Of a stretch of 10,121 nucleotides of DNA, positions 1 through 6,808 are shown one piece after another. The translations under genes were made by a program, and so were the position numbers. Below the pieces are notes generated by a model, which did no database searches, was not told the origin of the DNA, and saw only the letters and a program-made list of their open reading frames with translations. How positions within the stretch are numbered: position 1 is the first letter of the stretch; each line of letters opens with the position of its first letter. Source of the stretch: Vibrio sp. UBA2441 (lineage in GTDB: Bacteria > Pseudomonadota > Gammaproteobacteria > Enterobacterales > Vibrionaceae); assembly GCA_002342685.1 (NCBI GenBank), contig DDQN01000026.1, forward strand, positions 1 through 10,121, given 5' to 3'.

Positions 1-40
1 TCAAGTTGATTGGGTATAGAGCTTGAGAAACATCCATAAA

Positions 41-73
41 AAAATCCAAGTGCATTAAATACACTTGGATTTT
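41..73. terminator. Perfect 12-bp stem hairpin, probable rho-independent terminator
   Basis: The arms AAAATCCAAGTG (41-52) and CACTTGGATTTT (62-73) are exact reverse complements around a 9-nt loop. Read on the minus strand the stem runs into seven T residues; read on the plus strand the U tract is the four T at the end of the stem. It could therefore act in both directions. It most likely closes a gene lying left of the window, because nothing coding on the minus strand is seen immediately to its right. Confidence 0.7.
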
Positions 74-86
74 GACAGCTCTGGAG

Positions 87-150
87 GATCGTTCAACCGA
101 TCACTTTAGCTTTAACTGATCGGCATTAGTCCGCATTTGGACCCTTTTTT
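87..150 (+). other. Competing hairpins followed by a T6 tract
   Basis: GATCG (87-91) can pair with CGATC (98-102). Overlapping that, CCGATCA (97-103) can pair with TGATCGG (117-123), so the two stems exclude each other. A short GTCC (129-132) / GGAC (139-142) hairpin follows and leads into CC and six T (145-150). This is terminator- or attenuator-like and lies about 150 nt before the GGDEF start. A perfect TTGACA sits at 72-77, but I see no good -10 at the right spacing. It may be a 5' leader, a small RNA or a decayed insertion-sequence end. No known riboswitch consensus was recognised. Confidence 0.3.
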
Positions 151-241
151 GTTCTTCCCCTCGTTATTGATTTAAAACGACTGAGGCACTCTTATGCAAT
201 TGTTATTTAACACCATTATTTACATGTATCCGATTTCTATA

Positions 242-256
242 CGACACAAGTTGTCG
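242..256. promoter_or_regulatory. Short dyad upstream of the GGDEF gene
   Basis: CGACA and TGTCG flank a 5-nt centre, about 46 bp before the start codon at 303. This could be an operator or a small mRNA stem. The arms are short, and I could not define a convincing -35/-10 pair around it. Confidence 0.2.
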
Positions 257-302
257 CTACAAATATTATTCTGATACGGCATGATGAATTAAGGAGAAAT
301 GC

Positions 303-1043
303 ATGGTTCTTGAAAATCTAAGTAAAAAACTGGTGACCATTCGACCATCGATTATCTCTGCTAGCTTAAATAACATCGGGTATATAAATGACTATTTGTA
401 CCATCTCGCTAACCTCACTCTATCACTTCAAAATTCGTCATTCTCGTTAATAAACCGAATTCAAATTCTTCAGCAAGAAAACCACGCTTTAAAAGCTGAA
501 AACCTGAGTTTGAAAGCACAACTCAACCGAGACGAACTAACCGGACTTTATAACCGTCGCTATCTGATAGACGCGCTAGTTAAACGATGTCAAACCCTGT
601 CATGCGATGAGCCATATTCGTTGGTTTTTATTGATTTAGATGATTTTAAGTTAATCAACGATCAATATGGTCATGCATTTGGCGATCATGCTCTGCAATC
701 ATTCTCTAATGCGCTCAGTAACTCATTACCTCAAGGTGCTGTTGCCGCAAGAATAGGTGGAGAAGAGTTTGCCGTATTGATGCCTACGACTGATCAGGAT
801 AAAGCGAATGATTGGTATCAATCTTTATTTAGAGCAACACAGGCTTCGCCTTTACCAACTGATAATACAGCTCCTTTAATTGTGAAATTCTCAGCTGGTA
901 TTTGCACAGTAAATTTACCCTTACAACAAAAAAGCTCGTCAACGCCTAAGCAATTTGCATTAGACATTTTGCACCAAGCAGATTTGGCCATGTATAAAGC
1001 AAAGACGCACAAATCCGGTTGTCGTATGGTCTTCTACCGTTGA
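303..1043 (+). CDS. Soluble coiled-coil GGDEF diguanylate cyclase (GGEEF type)
   Basis: Predicted diguanylate cyclase making c-di-GMP from two GTP in the cytoplasm. The 246-residue protein has no signal peptide or obvious membrane segment. Residues 1-50 are unassigned. About 50-76 is a heptad-like, Leu/Asn/Gln-rich helix that probably dimerises the enzyme. The GGDEF domain then begins with the usual DELTGLYNRR (77-86), followed by FIDLDDFK (109-116, metal-binding Asp) and the active-site GGEEF (152-156), which is compatible with catalysis. The position of the inhibitory RxxD (five residues before GGEEF) reads PQGA, so product inhibition through the I-site is probably absent. The start is fixed by AAGGAG at 291-296, six bases before the ATG. 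It converges with the PAS-GGDEF gene across 81 bp. Family assignment is firm; the signal sensed by the N-terminus is unknown. Confidence 0.93.
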   Translation: MVLENLSKKLVTIRPSIISASLNNIGYINDYLYHLANLTLSLQNSSFSLINRIQILQQENHALKAENLSLKAQLNRDELTGLYNRRYLIDALVKRCQTLSCDEPYSLVFIDLDDFKLINDQYGHAFGDHALQSFSNALSNSLPQGAVAARIGGEEFAVLMPTTDQDKANDWYQSLFRATQASPLPTDNTAPLIVKFSAGICTVNLPLQQKSSSTPKQFALDILHQADLAMYKAKTHKSGCRMVFYR

Positions 1044-1124
1044 TATTGAATTGGATGTCATTCTACGAGCAAAAAATTTAGGAAATTAATATGACACTGC
1101 CTTGCCCAAAGCAATCAGACCAAA

Positions 1125-2033
1125 TCACTCAGCCGAACACATGTTTTTGCCTGCTCGCTTTGACTGATATAAAGCGATATCAGCACGTTGATAGACTTGG
1201 TCGATAGTATCATCACTATCTTTGAACTGACTGATCCCTATACTAATAGATATATCTGATTCAAAAGGAATTTTTAGTACCAGTTTGTTTAAGCGTTTAG
1301 CAAAAGCTAACGAGGTTTCCGCTGTGCTTCTGTGAATAATCCCAAACTCATCTCCACCAATACGCCCAAATACATCAGTCTGCCTAAGCTCTGATTGGCA
1401 GAGTTTAGCGATCTCACGTATTACGTTATCACCAGTTTGATGACCGTAGTTATCATTAATTTGCTTAAAATTATCAATATCTAAAAGGAGAAAGCTTGTA
1501 TTTTCTTTGTACCGTTGGAACGTATAGAACGCGTCATCTAAACATTTAAATAGTTTTCTTCGGTTAAATGCTTTTGAAAGAGGATCAATCTCTGCCTGAT
1601 AAGTTAACTGCTGCTCGAGTTTATAGCGTTTTGATATGTTACGTGCTACCCATACAACCGCGCGTTCACCGTAACGTAAAGATTTTAACGGGCTAACACG
1701 TCCTTCAAACCTCAGTTCTCCATTCGGGCCAGAATCAGGGTCAATATTATCAACATCATCTGCTGCAAGTGAATATTCAAAGATCATCAACTTGTTGGCC
1801 GAAAGCGTCTGCCTGATCCTTTCGATAAACCAAGTGGCTTTTTCTTCGGGCATTACATCGAATAAATTGAAGCTCTCTAAAAAAGTACCGTCGTGATACT
1901 GTTCTGAACTTTCTCCTCCTAACACTGCGGCATATCGCCCTGACTCGGTTAGGACGAAAACCATATCAGGTAAAGCTGATATGATTGCTTCATATTCTTC
2001 TAGTTTGCTTTTTTCCATAAAAACAAATCCCAT
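1125..2033 (-). CDS. PAS-GGDEF diguanylate cyclase with I-site
   Basis: A 302-residue cytoplasmic sensor-cyclase. Residues about 10-135 look like a PAS fold (EYEAIISALPDMVFVLTE near the N-terminus, and ending in VVWVARNISKR, a typical PAS/PAC exit). A short linker helix leads to the GGDEF domain: DPLSKAFNRR (150-159), LLDIDNFK (183-190) and GGDEF (226-230). RQTD at 217-220 lies five residues before the signature, the canonical product-binding I-site, so feedback inhibition by c-di-GMP is expected. All key residues are intact and there is no EAL domain. Two in-frame ATG codons, at 2033 and 2018, could start it; neither has a strong Shine-Dalgarno, and the longer form is given. The ligand of the PAS domain cannot be read from sequence. 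Confidence 0.93.
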   Translation of the reverse strand: MGFVFMEKSKLEEYEAIISALPDMVFVLTESGRYAAVLGGESSEQYHDGTFLESFNLFDVMPEEKATWFIERIRQTLSANKLMIFEYSLAADDVDNIDPDSGPNGELRFEGRVSPLKSLRYGERAVVWVARNISKRYKLEQQLTYQAEIDPLSKAFNRRKLFKCLDDAFYTFQRYKENTSFLLLDIDNFKQINDNYGHQTGDNVIREIAKLCQSELRQTDVFGRIGGDEFGIIHRSTAETSLAFAKRLNKLVLKIPFESDISISIGISQFKDSDDTIDQVYQRADIALYQSKRAGKNMCSAE

Positions 2034-2230
2034 AGCACTGAAACTAATTATCTAAAAGGCCATGTAGAATAAATAGTTTAGAATGAAATGATCATAGCAC
2101 TAAGTTGGTTAATTTCTACCCGCAACAAAGAGACACTGCAACAACGATATAATCTGTTTGAAATGCCCAAAGTCACCAACAAATCACCGGAAATAATGCT
2201 CGGAAAAATAGTATTAATTTATTGATTTCA

Positions 2231-2527
2231 CTATGCACGTACCAACCCCTTTAGAAATCGTATCGCTTTCTCCAACTCATCTCTTTTAATCAAATGACTC
2301 TGACTATTTGATGTATTAGCCTGATGTGCAGCATCACCACATTTAGATATAAACTCATTAAGTACCTTTTTAGCTTGAGGTGGGTAATAGTTGTCCCATT
2401 TCCAGCCTTCTGTTACATCAACGTCAAAATACGCCTTGAATAGATAGTCGTACTCACCATCAACTAGCAGGTCACTATGAAGTAGCCACAAATTATATTG
2501 AAGACGGCCACTTAAGCCCTCCAGCAA
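2231..2527 (-). pseudogene. Unrecognised ORF, probably a 5'-truncated gene remnant
   Basis: A 98-codon open frame that could only start at a TTG, with a TAA two codons upstream and no Shine-Dalgarno. The first 29 residues lie antisense to the DctP-like fragment (2440-2619) and are probably accidental. From about residue 30 (FKAYFDVDV) to the end the protein looks genuine: mixed charged and aromatic content, a WKWDNYYPPQAKKVLNEF segment and a C-terminal amphipathic helix ending LKGLVRA. I do not recognise the family. The simplest reading is the 3' end of a gene cut by a rearrangement at about 2440. A small real gene is less likely but not excluded. Confidence 0.4.
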
Positions 2528-2619
2528 TTGTTATCATGAATAAGATGCGCTTTGACTCTCTTTTGAAAGCAAATCAAGAAGCAAAAGAAAAAGTTATCGC
2601 ATCTGGCGTCCAATTTACG
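2440..2619 (+). pseudogene. C-terminal remnant of a TRAP-transporter binding protein (DctP-like)
   Basis: The frame is open from a TGA at 2437 and needs no start codon: it reads through GHYEVATNYIEDGHLSP and PAIVIMNKMRFDSL, then KANQEAKEKVIASGVQF. These match the C-terminal lobe of DctP-family periplasmic solute receptors, where a YEV..Y...GH segment precedes VMNK.xFDSL and a final charged helix. The N-terminal three quarters, including any signal peptide, are missing, and the stretch between FDSL and the last helix appears shortened. The ATG at 2536 has no Shine-Dalgarno and is an internal Met of the ancestral protein. It continues in frame into the DctQ-like piece, so the usual dctP-dctQ order is kept after deletions. 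Non-functional. Confidence 0.6.
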
Positions 2620-2622
2620 AGT

Positions 2623-2793
2623 CATAGGCTACTGAAATTTATTGTAGTAATTACATTACTACAGGTATCGTTACGTTATGTTTTTAATAGCCCGACAACA
2701 TGGTCAGAAGAGTTTAGTATGCTCTGCTTGGTATGGGATGCTTGCTATCTCATTAAATGTTAAAAATAATTCCCATATTGCAATTACGGTCAT
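2623..2793 (+). pseudogene. Frameshifted TRAP small permease remnant (DctQ-like)
   Basis: Frame 1 encodes RLLKFIVVITLLQVS, LRYVFNSPTTWSEEF and SMLCLVW. This is the end of the first membrane helix and the hallmark RYVFNSP..WSEE signature of TRAP DctQ subunits (PF04290). At about 2731-2740 (near GTATGGGATG) the match moves to the +1 frame and continues as MLAISLNVKNNSHIAITVI, the next helix and its following loop. Frame 1 itself ends in a TAA at 2761. Homology stops near 2793, where the opposing hydrolase remnant begins. No dctM-like large subunit follows. The frameshift and both truncations make this a dead fragment. A TRAP system may once have served the neighbouring catabolic genes, but that is inference. 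Confidence 0.65.
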
Positions 2794-2984
2794 ACTGTAC
2801 TCCAGACCCTATAACGTTAGCGATAATGGTACCTCCAAGAGAGACACCGTAAAGGATTGGTGGCTAAGCCGCTTCCATTTTGAGACTGATATTTATAACC
2901 CTTCAGCATTTTTCCATCAGCAGTAGTAAACTCTGCTTTCTGTATAAGGTCATTGCCAGCAACTCGCGATTCATCTGGAGCAGG
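2790..2984 (-). pseudogene. Internally deleted alpha/beta-hydrolase remnant
   Basis: On the minus strand, after a TGA at 2987-2985, one frame reads NDLIQKAEFTTADGKMLKGY and then KYQSQNGSG. This resembles the first beta strands of serine alpha/beta hydrolases (F.T.DG..L.GY). A second frame contains YGVSLGGTIIANVIGSGVQ (codons for YGVSLGG at 2851-2831), whose G-V-S-L-G-G is a classic nucleophile elbow. In intact proteins these elements are separated by roughly 60-80 residues, including the oxyanion-hole segment; here they are nearly adjacent and out of frame at about 2851-2868. The Asp and His of the triad are absent, because the fragment ends against the DctQ-like remnant. No start codon or ribosome site is seen. 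Confidence 0.5.
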
Positions 2985-3024
2985 TCAGGTGATCAATGGA
3001 ATGGCCAAATAGAAGATACAGAAA

Positions 3025-3042
3025 AGACGTCCTAGGACGTCT
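3025..3042. terminator. 18-bp perfect palindrome, probable terminator of the catabolic operon
   Basis: AGACGTCCTAGGACGTCT is fully self-complementary. Read on the minus strand it is followed by TTTC, and flanking A and T residues can extend the stem with one bulge. It lies 42 bp beyond the stop of the M20 gene. It is placed to end the leftward operon, and its symmetry means it could also stop transcription from the left. A protein-binding palindrome is the alternative. Confidence 0.6.
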
Positions 3043-3084
3043 CTTTATTATAGCGGTAAGGTTAACTTATTAACGAAACAAGAC

Positions 3085-4233
3085 TTATAGTTGATCTCTA
3101 ACTAACTCTACCCAAAACTGGGCACCTGTCATTAATAGTTCATCATTAAAATCGTAGGTAGGAAGATGTAAAGCAACACCGCCTTTTTCACCTGTTTTGC
3201 CATTGCCAACAAGCATATAACAGCTAGGCACCTCTCTTTGCATAAACGAAAAGTCTTCAGATATACAATAAGGTTTGCAATTGGCATTAACTTTATCTTT
3301 TCCGACAATACTTTCTGCTACCCTTGCCGCGACTTTCGATTTTTCTTCATTATTTACCGTAGACAAAACACAATTTGAAAACTCAAAATGGTATTGCAAA
3401 CCCGCGGAACGGCATTGACCCGCAACAACACGTTCCATTGAGCTTTTTATTTTTTCTTGTGTCTCATCAGTAAAACAACGAGTATCACCCGACAAGGTAA
3501 CCACCGTAGGAATAACATTAGCACCACCATTAGTTTCAATATTGGTTACCGTCAACACTGCCGGTTCGTGTATTGAATCTAACTCTCTGGTGATTATCGT
3601 TTGCAGCGCAACACCAATATTGCAAGCTGTGATGATTGGGTCTTGACCTAAATGCGGCATTGCAGCATGCCCGCCGCCTGCAAGCACTTCGATCTTAAAG
3701 TGGTTCTCACTCGCCATCACGGAGTTTGGGCTAATTAAAAAATCACCAACTTCTACCCCCGGTAAATTATGCATGGCATACACAGAATCAATATTCCATC
3801 GGGTGAAAAGCCCATCTTCTATCATTGCTTTTGCACCAGTGCCTTGCTCTTCCGCTGGCTGAAAAATAAAGTAAACCGTGCCATCAAAATCAATCTCATT
3901 TGATAACTGAACCGCAGCACCTAGCAGCATCGCGGTGTGCCCGTCATGGCCGCAACCATGCATCATACCTTCGCTTTTAGAACAATAAGTTACCTTATTA
4001 TCTTCTTGTATTTTCAGGGCATCAAAGTCGGCTCTCAACCCGATAGATTTAGTGCTGTTACCTTTTTTTAAAATGCCAACTAAGCCCGTTTTACCAATAT
4101 TTCGATGAACTTCAATACCAAAGCTTTCTAACGTGTTTGCAACAAAATCAGACGTTAAAGTTTCTTCAAATCCAAATTCTGGATTTTGATGCAAATAATG
4201 GCGCCATTCTATTAATTGTTCTTCTAAGTTCAT
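3085..4233 (-). CDS. M20D-family amidohydrolase (hippurate hydrolase / N-acyl-amino-acid hydrolase type)
   Basis: Zinc- or manganese-dependent cytoplasmic amidohydrolase expected to split N-acyl or amide bonds of amino-acid derivatives. The 382 residues match the family length. Seen motifs: RADFDAL (68-74), the metal-binding HGCGHDGH (92-99, with Cys94 and His96), QPAEEQGTGA (125-134, with the catalytic Glu pair), MHN (154-156), a lid/dimerisation domain containing GGGHAAMPHLGQDP, and a late metal-ligand motif SEDFSFM followed by HLPTYDFND. All catalytic ligands are present and there is no signal peptide. The ATG at 4233 is preceded by AAAGGA at good spacing. It is the last gene of the leftward cluster, 81 bp after the EutA-like gene with a hairpin in between. 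The acyl group and amino acid are not predictable; the context suggests it frees an amino acid from a conjugated substrate. Confidence 0.92.
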   Translation of the reverse strand: MNLEEQLIEWRHYLHQNPEFGFEETLTSDFVANTLESFGIEVHRNIGKTGLVGILKKGNSTKSIGLRADFDALKIQEDNKVTYCSKSEGMMHGCGHDGHTAMLLGAAVQLSNEIDFDGTVYFIFQPAEEQGTGAKAMIEDGLFTRWNIDSVYAMHNLPGVEVGDFLISPNSVMASENHFKIEVLAGGGHAAMPHLGQDPIITACNIGVALQTIITRELDSIHEPAVLTVTNIETNGGANVIPTVVTLSGDTRCFTDETQEKIKSSMERVVAGQCRSAGLQYHFEFSNCVLSTVNNEEKSKVAARVAESIVGKDKVNANCKPYCISEDFSFMQREVPSCYMLVGNGKTGEKGGVALHLPTYDFNDELLMTGAQFWVELVRDQL

Positions 4234-4251
4234 AAATATAGTCCTTTCATT

Positions 4252-4288
4252 CGGGTAAAAAGAACATAACCGCGCCCCTTTTTACCCG
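4252..4288. repeat. 11-bp perfect inverted repeat between the EutA-like and M20 genes
   Basis: CGGGTAAAAAG (4252-4262) and CTTTTTACCCG (4278-4288) are exact reverse complements around a 15-nt C/A-rich centre. In the minus-strand transcript the hairpin ends about 18 nt before the M20 start codon and is not followed by a run of U, so a simple terminator is unlikely. It may be an mRNA-stabilising or processing stem that tunes M20 expression, or an operator. Confidence 0.55.
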
Positions 4289-4314
4289 TATATATTCATC
4301 AATAAAGACAATGG

Positions 4315-5085
4315 CTACTTGCCACTCAGTAATTTACCGTAGCCAGAACAGACGGCCGTTTTTCCACACAACTGCATAGAGTGCCAGAACAATGCTGAGT
4401 TACTCGATACGACAGGAACACCATATTTATCTTCTAAATATTGAATGTGATCCACCGCGCGAAGGCTAGTGCAAGACATAAAGACAACTTCTGCACCTGT
4501 GTCTTTGGTAAGAATCTCTAGTCCTTCTTCGAAACTACTTAGAGGGGCTTTGTGAAGCATATTGTCATCCATGATCCCCAAAGAAGTAATAGCAACCACT
4601 TCAAATCCTTCATCTTCCAACTGCTGAACCAAAGCAAAGTTCACCTCTGTTGGATAAGGAGCAAAAACGGCCACCTTTTTTGCGTTAAGGTGTTTAAAGG
4701 ACGCTTTTGCTGCACTCCAAGGATTGGTAGTTGGTATATCACCGCGCCCTTCCGTTAATAATCCAGATACTTTCTCTTCACCGATAACAATAGAGGCAGA
4801 AGTACAAGCAAACGCCATAACATCCATTGGCAACCCGTCAGCAACTAAAAGAGCTCCTTGACCAATACTCGCGGCCACATTGTCGAGTGCTTCAGGCGTC
4901 ATACCATTTTCTTTAAATATACGAGTGCTAAATAGCGCCGCTTGCTCACCAAGCAAATGCGACCAATCAGTTTCTAGAGTATGGTCATTGGCGAGTTGAA
5001 CTAACCCAATATGCACTTTATTTGGGCGTGGCGCTGGTTCAAACTCGAGTTTAACTTCAAATTCATTGTATTGTTCGAAATTCAT
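4315..5085 (-). CDS. Maleate cis-trans isomerase / EutA-like enzyme of the Asp/Glu racemase superfamily
   Basis: Predicted cytoplasmic isomerase or racemase acting on a carboxylic or amino acid through cysteine chemistry. The 256 residues fit the arylmalonate decarboxylase / maleate isomerase / EutA family. Two catalytic cysteines are visible: Cys94 in AFACTSASIVIG and Cys205 in VFMSCTSLRAVD, the paired motifs used for cofactor-free proton transfer. True arylmalonate decarboxylases have only the second, so isomerase or racemase is favoured. VAVFAPYPTEVN (138-149) is the conserved mid-protein strand and loop. An open frame extends upstream to 5199, but AGAAAGGG at 5093-5100 places the start at the ATG at 5085; the extra 38 codons lack family similarity. 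It lies 246 bp after the permease gene and 81 bp before the amidohydrolase. In ectoine loci EutA accompanies an M24 hydrolase, as here, but that pathway is otherwise incomplete. Confidence 0.85.
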   Translation of the reverse strand: MNFEQYNEFEVKLEFEPAPRPNKVHIGLVQLANDHTLETDWSHLLGEQAALFSTRIFKENGMTPEALDNVAASIGQGALLVADGLPMDVMAFACTSASIVIGEEKVSGLLTEGRGDIPTTNPWSAAKASFKHLNAKKVAVFAPYPTEVNFALVQQLEDEGFEVVAITSLGIMDDNMLHKAPLSSFEEGLEILTKDTGAEVVFMSCTSLRAVDHIQYLEDKYGVPVVSSNSALFWHSMQLCGKTAVCSGYGKLLSGK

Positions 5086-5092
5086 ATTAATA

Positions 5093-5100
5093 CCCTTTCT
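5093..5100 (-). promoter_or_regulatory. Ribosome binding site that fixes the EutA-like start
   Basis: AGAAAGGG on the minus strand lies seven bases before the ATG at 5085. The upstream in-frame start at 5199 has no comparable site, so the shorter 256-residue protein is preferred. Confidence 0.6.
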
Positions 5101-5235
5101 TATATCTGTAGTAACAATGCTTCGTTGTACAACATTGTTGTTCCTAATTTGGAAACTAAGCTGGGCTATAACGTCATCTTTAGCGTTTCTGTTACTCAAT
5201 ATGCTGCTTGTGGTGGTAATAGGCAGGCACCAAAT

Positions 5236-5248
5236 AGGTACCGTACCT
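5236..5248. promoter_or_regulatory. AGGTAC-C-GTACCT palindrome in the 246-bp spacer
   Basis: Perfect 6+1+6 dyad in the otherwise empty spacer between the permease (ends 5332) and the EutA-like gene (starts 5085). The spacer is far longer than the other gaps of the cluster, so it may hold an internal promoter or operator. I could not define a good -35/-10 pair in it. Confidence 0.25.
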
Positions 5249-5331
5249 GATATGACCTAGCTCGTTATCTACAAGACCACAAAACCTAACGAATAAAGAT
5301 AAGAGTTAAGCATTTAGCTTTAAGCCATTGG

Positions 5332-6708
5332 TTAGTTGTTTATTAGCGAATCTGTCGCGGGTTCAAGGTTTGCTTCATCATTCTGACTAGTCACATTGAT
5401 CTCCTTGTCCTTTTTAATGGCGTAAATGATTCCGGCAATAAACGCCACGGCCGTGACAATGACTATGTACAACTTAATTGATGTAATTGAGTTATAGATA
5501 AGGATGCCTTGAACTACACCAGCAAGACCCACCATCACATAAAAACCCCACAAAGGAACACGCTTACCAAACTCTCGAGTTGCCCAAGCATCAGGAAACT
5601 TCTTAGGTAACATGGCAATTGCAACCATCATAAAAATACCAATACAGATGTCAGTAAGAATATAAGTGTTTGCAATGGTGCTTATGTCCCAACCAAGAAG
5701 AATAGGTAACATAGACGCTAACCAACAAAGGGTTAAGATCTTCCAAGGCGTGCCTCGTCTATTGGCAGCAGCGAAACTTTTAGGGAACCATCCATCATGC
5801 GTTGCCGCCTGAATAGGTTGTACGTAAGAAGCGTAAACACTATTGATAGTGGTTGATAGCGCCATAAATGGACCGCAGATCATAAAGAACACAAATAATG
5901 GAGCAGAAAGAACTTCTCGGGCGACCAGTGTCAGAGGTTGATTAGCAACTTCATCAATAGGAAGAACACCACTGGCTACCACAGAAACACCAAGATAAAT
6001 AAAGATAATCGCGATAGTTGTACCGATCATGCCAAACGGAATATCTTTCTTTGGACGCTTAGCATATTTACTGAAGTACATTAAATAATACTGACAGTAT
6101 GTTGCAAAAGAGAGCAAACAAGCGGCTTTAAATATGCCCATATTACCTTGTGATGCAAAATCTGGATTAGAGCTTGGTGTAATAAGAGCAAAATCAACTT
6201 GTCCGAAACCAATCAAGATAAATGTTGCGATACCAACCATTAGCAAAGTTGTCATCATATTTTGGAATCGAGACAGTGTATCTAAACCAAATAAATTAAT
6301 AATGTAGAATACCGTTAAGCCCGCGATTGCACCTGCAGAAGGAGTAACATTTGGAAGCAAAGAGTTGATGTAAAACCCTAACGCTAATGCGTATATAGCG
6401 ACGGTCGGGAAATAGAGAAAAAAGCTTACAACATACATGCCTGCATATTTTTTACCGAGTATTCTACTGATGAGAGCGTAAGGCCCGCCATCTAACACAA
6501 GCGCACCACTAGCAAATAACATTGGAATGTTATAAAAAATACCAAAGACAATTGCGATGCCAAATGCTAACCACAATGCATGGCCCGTTAAGCCGATGCC
6601 CGCACCGACTAATGAGAACAACCCAGCACCAACAGTGATACCGATCCCCATGGCCAACAGTGTCCACTTACCAAGAACACTGTGGTTCATATCTCCAGAG
6701 TTAGACAT
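5332..6708 (-). CDS. APC-superfamily amino-acid permease
   Basis: Inner-membrane secondary transporter of 458 residues with about twelve hydrophobic segments and short loops, the normal architecture of the amino acid-polyamine-organocation superfamily. The first helix carries GIGITVGAGLFSLVGAG (about 17-33), the unwound Gly-rich substrate-binding motif of APC proteins. FATYCQYYLMYFSKYAKRPKKDIP (split here by helix end) marks the cytoplasmic loop after helix 6, where APC members usually have a charged ..P.R.IP stretch. The C-terminal tail, from about 430, is hydrophilic and acidic. AAGGGGATC before the ATG at 6708 supports the start. It lies 100 bp after the M24 gene in the same direction, so it probably imports the substrate of the cluster or exchanges it for a product. 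Substrate cannot be called; an antiporter is possible. Confidence 0.9.
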   Translation of the reverse strand: MSNSGDMNHSVLGKWTLLAMGIGITVGAGLFSLVGAGIGLTGHALWLAFGIAIVFGIFYNIPMLFASGALVLDGGPYALISRILGKKYAGMYVVSFFLYFPTVAIYALALGFYINSLLPNVTPSAGAIAGLTVFYIINLFGLDTLSRFQNMMTTLLMVGIATFILIGFGQVDFALITPSSNPDFASQGNMGIFKAACLLSFATYCQYYLMYFSKYAKRPKKDIPFGMIGTTIAIIFIYLGVSVVASGVLPIDEVANQPLTLVAREVLSAPLFVFFMICGPFMALSTTINSVYASYVQPIQAATHDGWFPKSFAAANRRGTPWKILTLCWLASMLPILLGWDISTIANTYILTDICIGIFMMVAIAMLPKKFPDAWATREFGKRVPLWGFYVMVGLAGVVQGILIYNSITSIKLYIVIVTAVAFIAGIIYAIKKDKEINVTSQNDEANLEPATDSLINN

Positions 6709-6808
6709 TTTTGATCCCCTTGTTATAAACGTTTACTGGGTATACTTCTTTCCGAGTGACTTTCAATTTCATATGTTTGTCCTTTGATTCAGCTTACTTT
6801 TGAGTGTT

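Noticed and set aside
1..26. Possible 3' end of a plus-strand gene (reads KLIGYRA then TGA at 24-26)
   Set aside because: All three frames stop within about 30 bases and eight codons cannot be assigned; it would fit the terminator that follows but is not supportable alone.
87..300. c-di-GMP (GEMM) riboswitch controlling the GGDEF gene
   Set aside because: The conserved core motifs of either c-di-GMP riboswitch class were not found.
818..1012. Minus-strand open frame inside the first GGDEF gene
   Set aside because: It is antisense to a strong conserved domain and has no independent support.
2034..2230. Integron attC site or cassette boundary near the unknown ORF
   Set aside because: No R/L core sites or long imperfect palindrome of the attC type can be seen.
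2536..2763. A stand-alone 75-residue plus-strand gene
   Set aside because: Its ATG has no ribosome site and is internal to DctP-like similarity that continues upstream; its end is a frameshift in DctQ-like sequence.
5086..5199. N-terminal extension of the EutA-like protein to a start at 5199
   Set aside because: The extension has no family similarity, and the ATG at 5085 has a good ribosome site.
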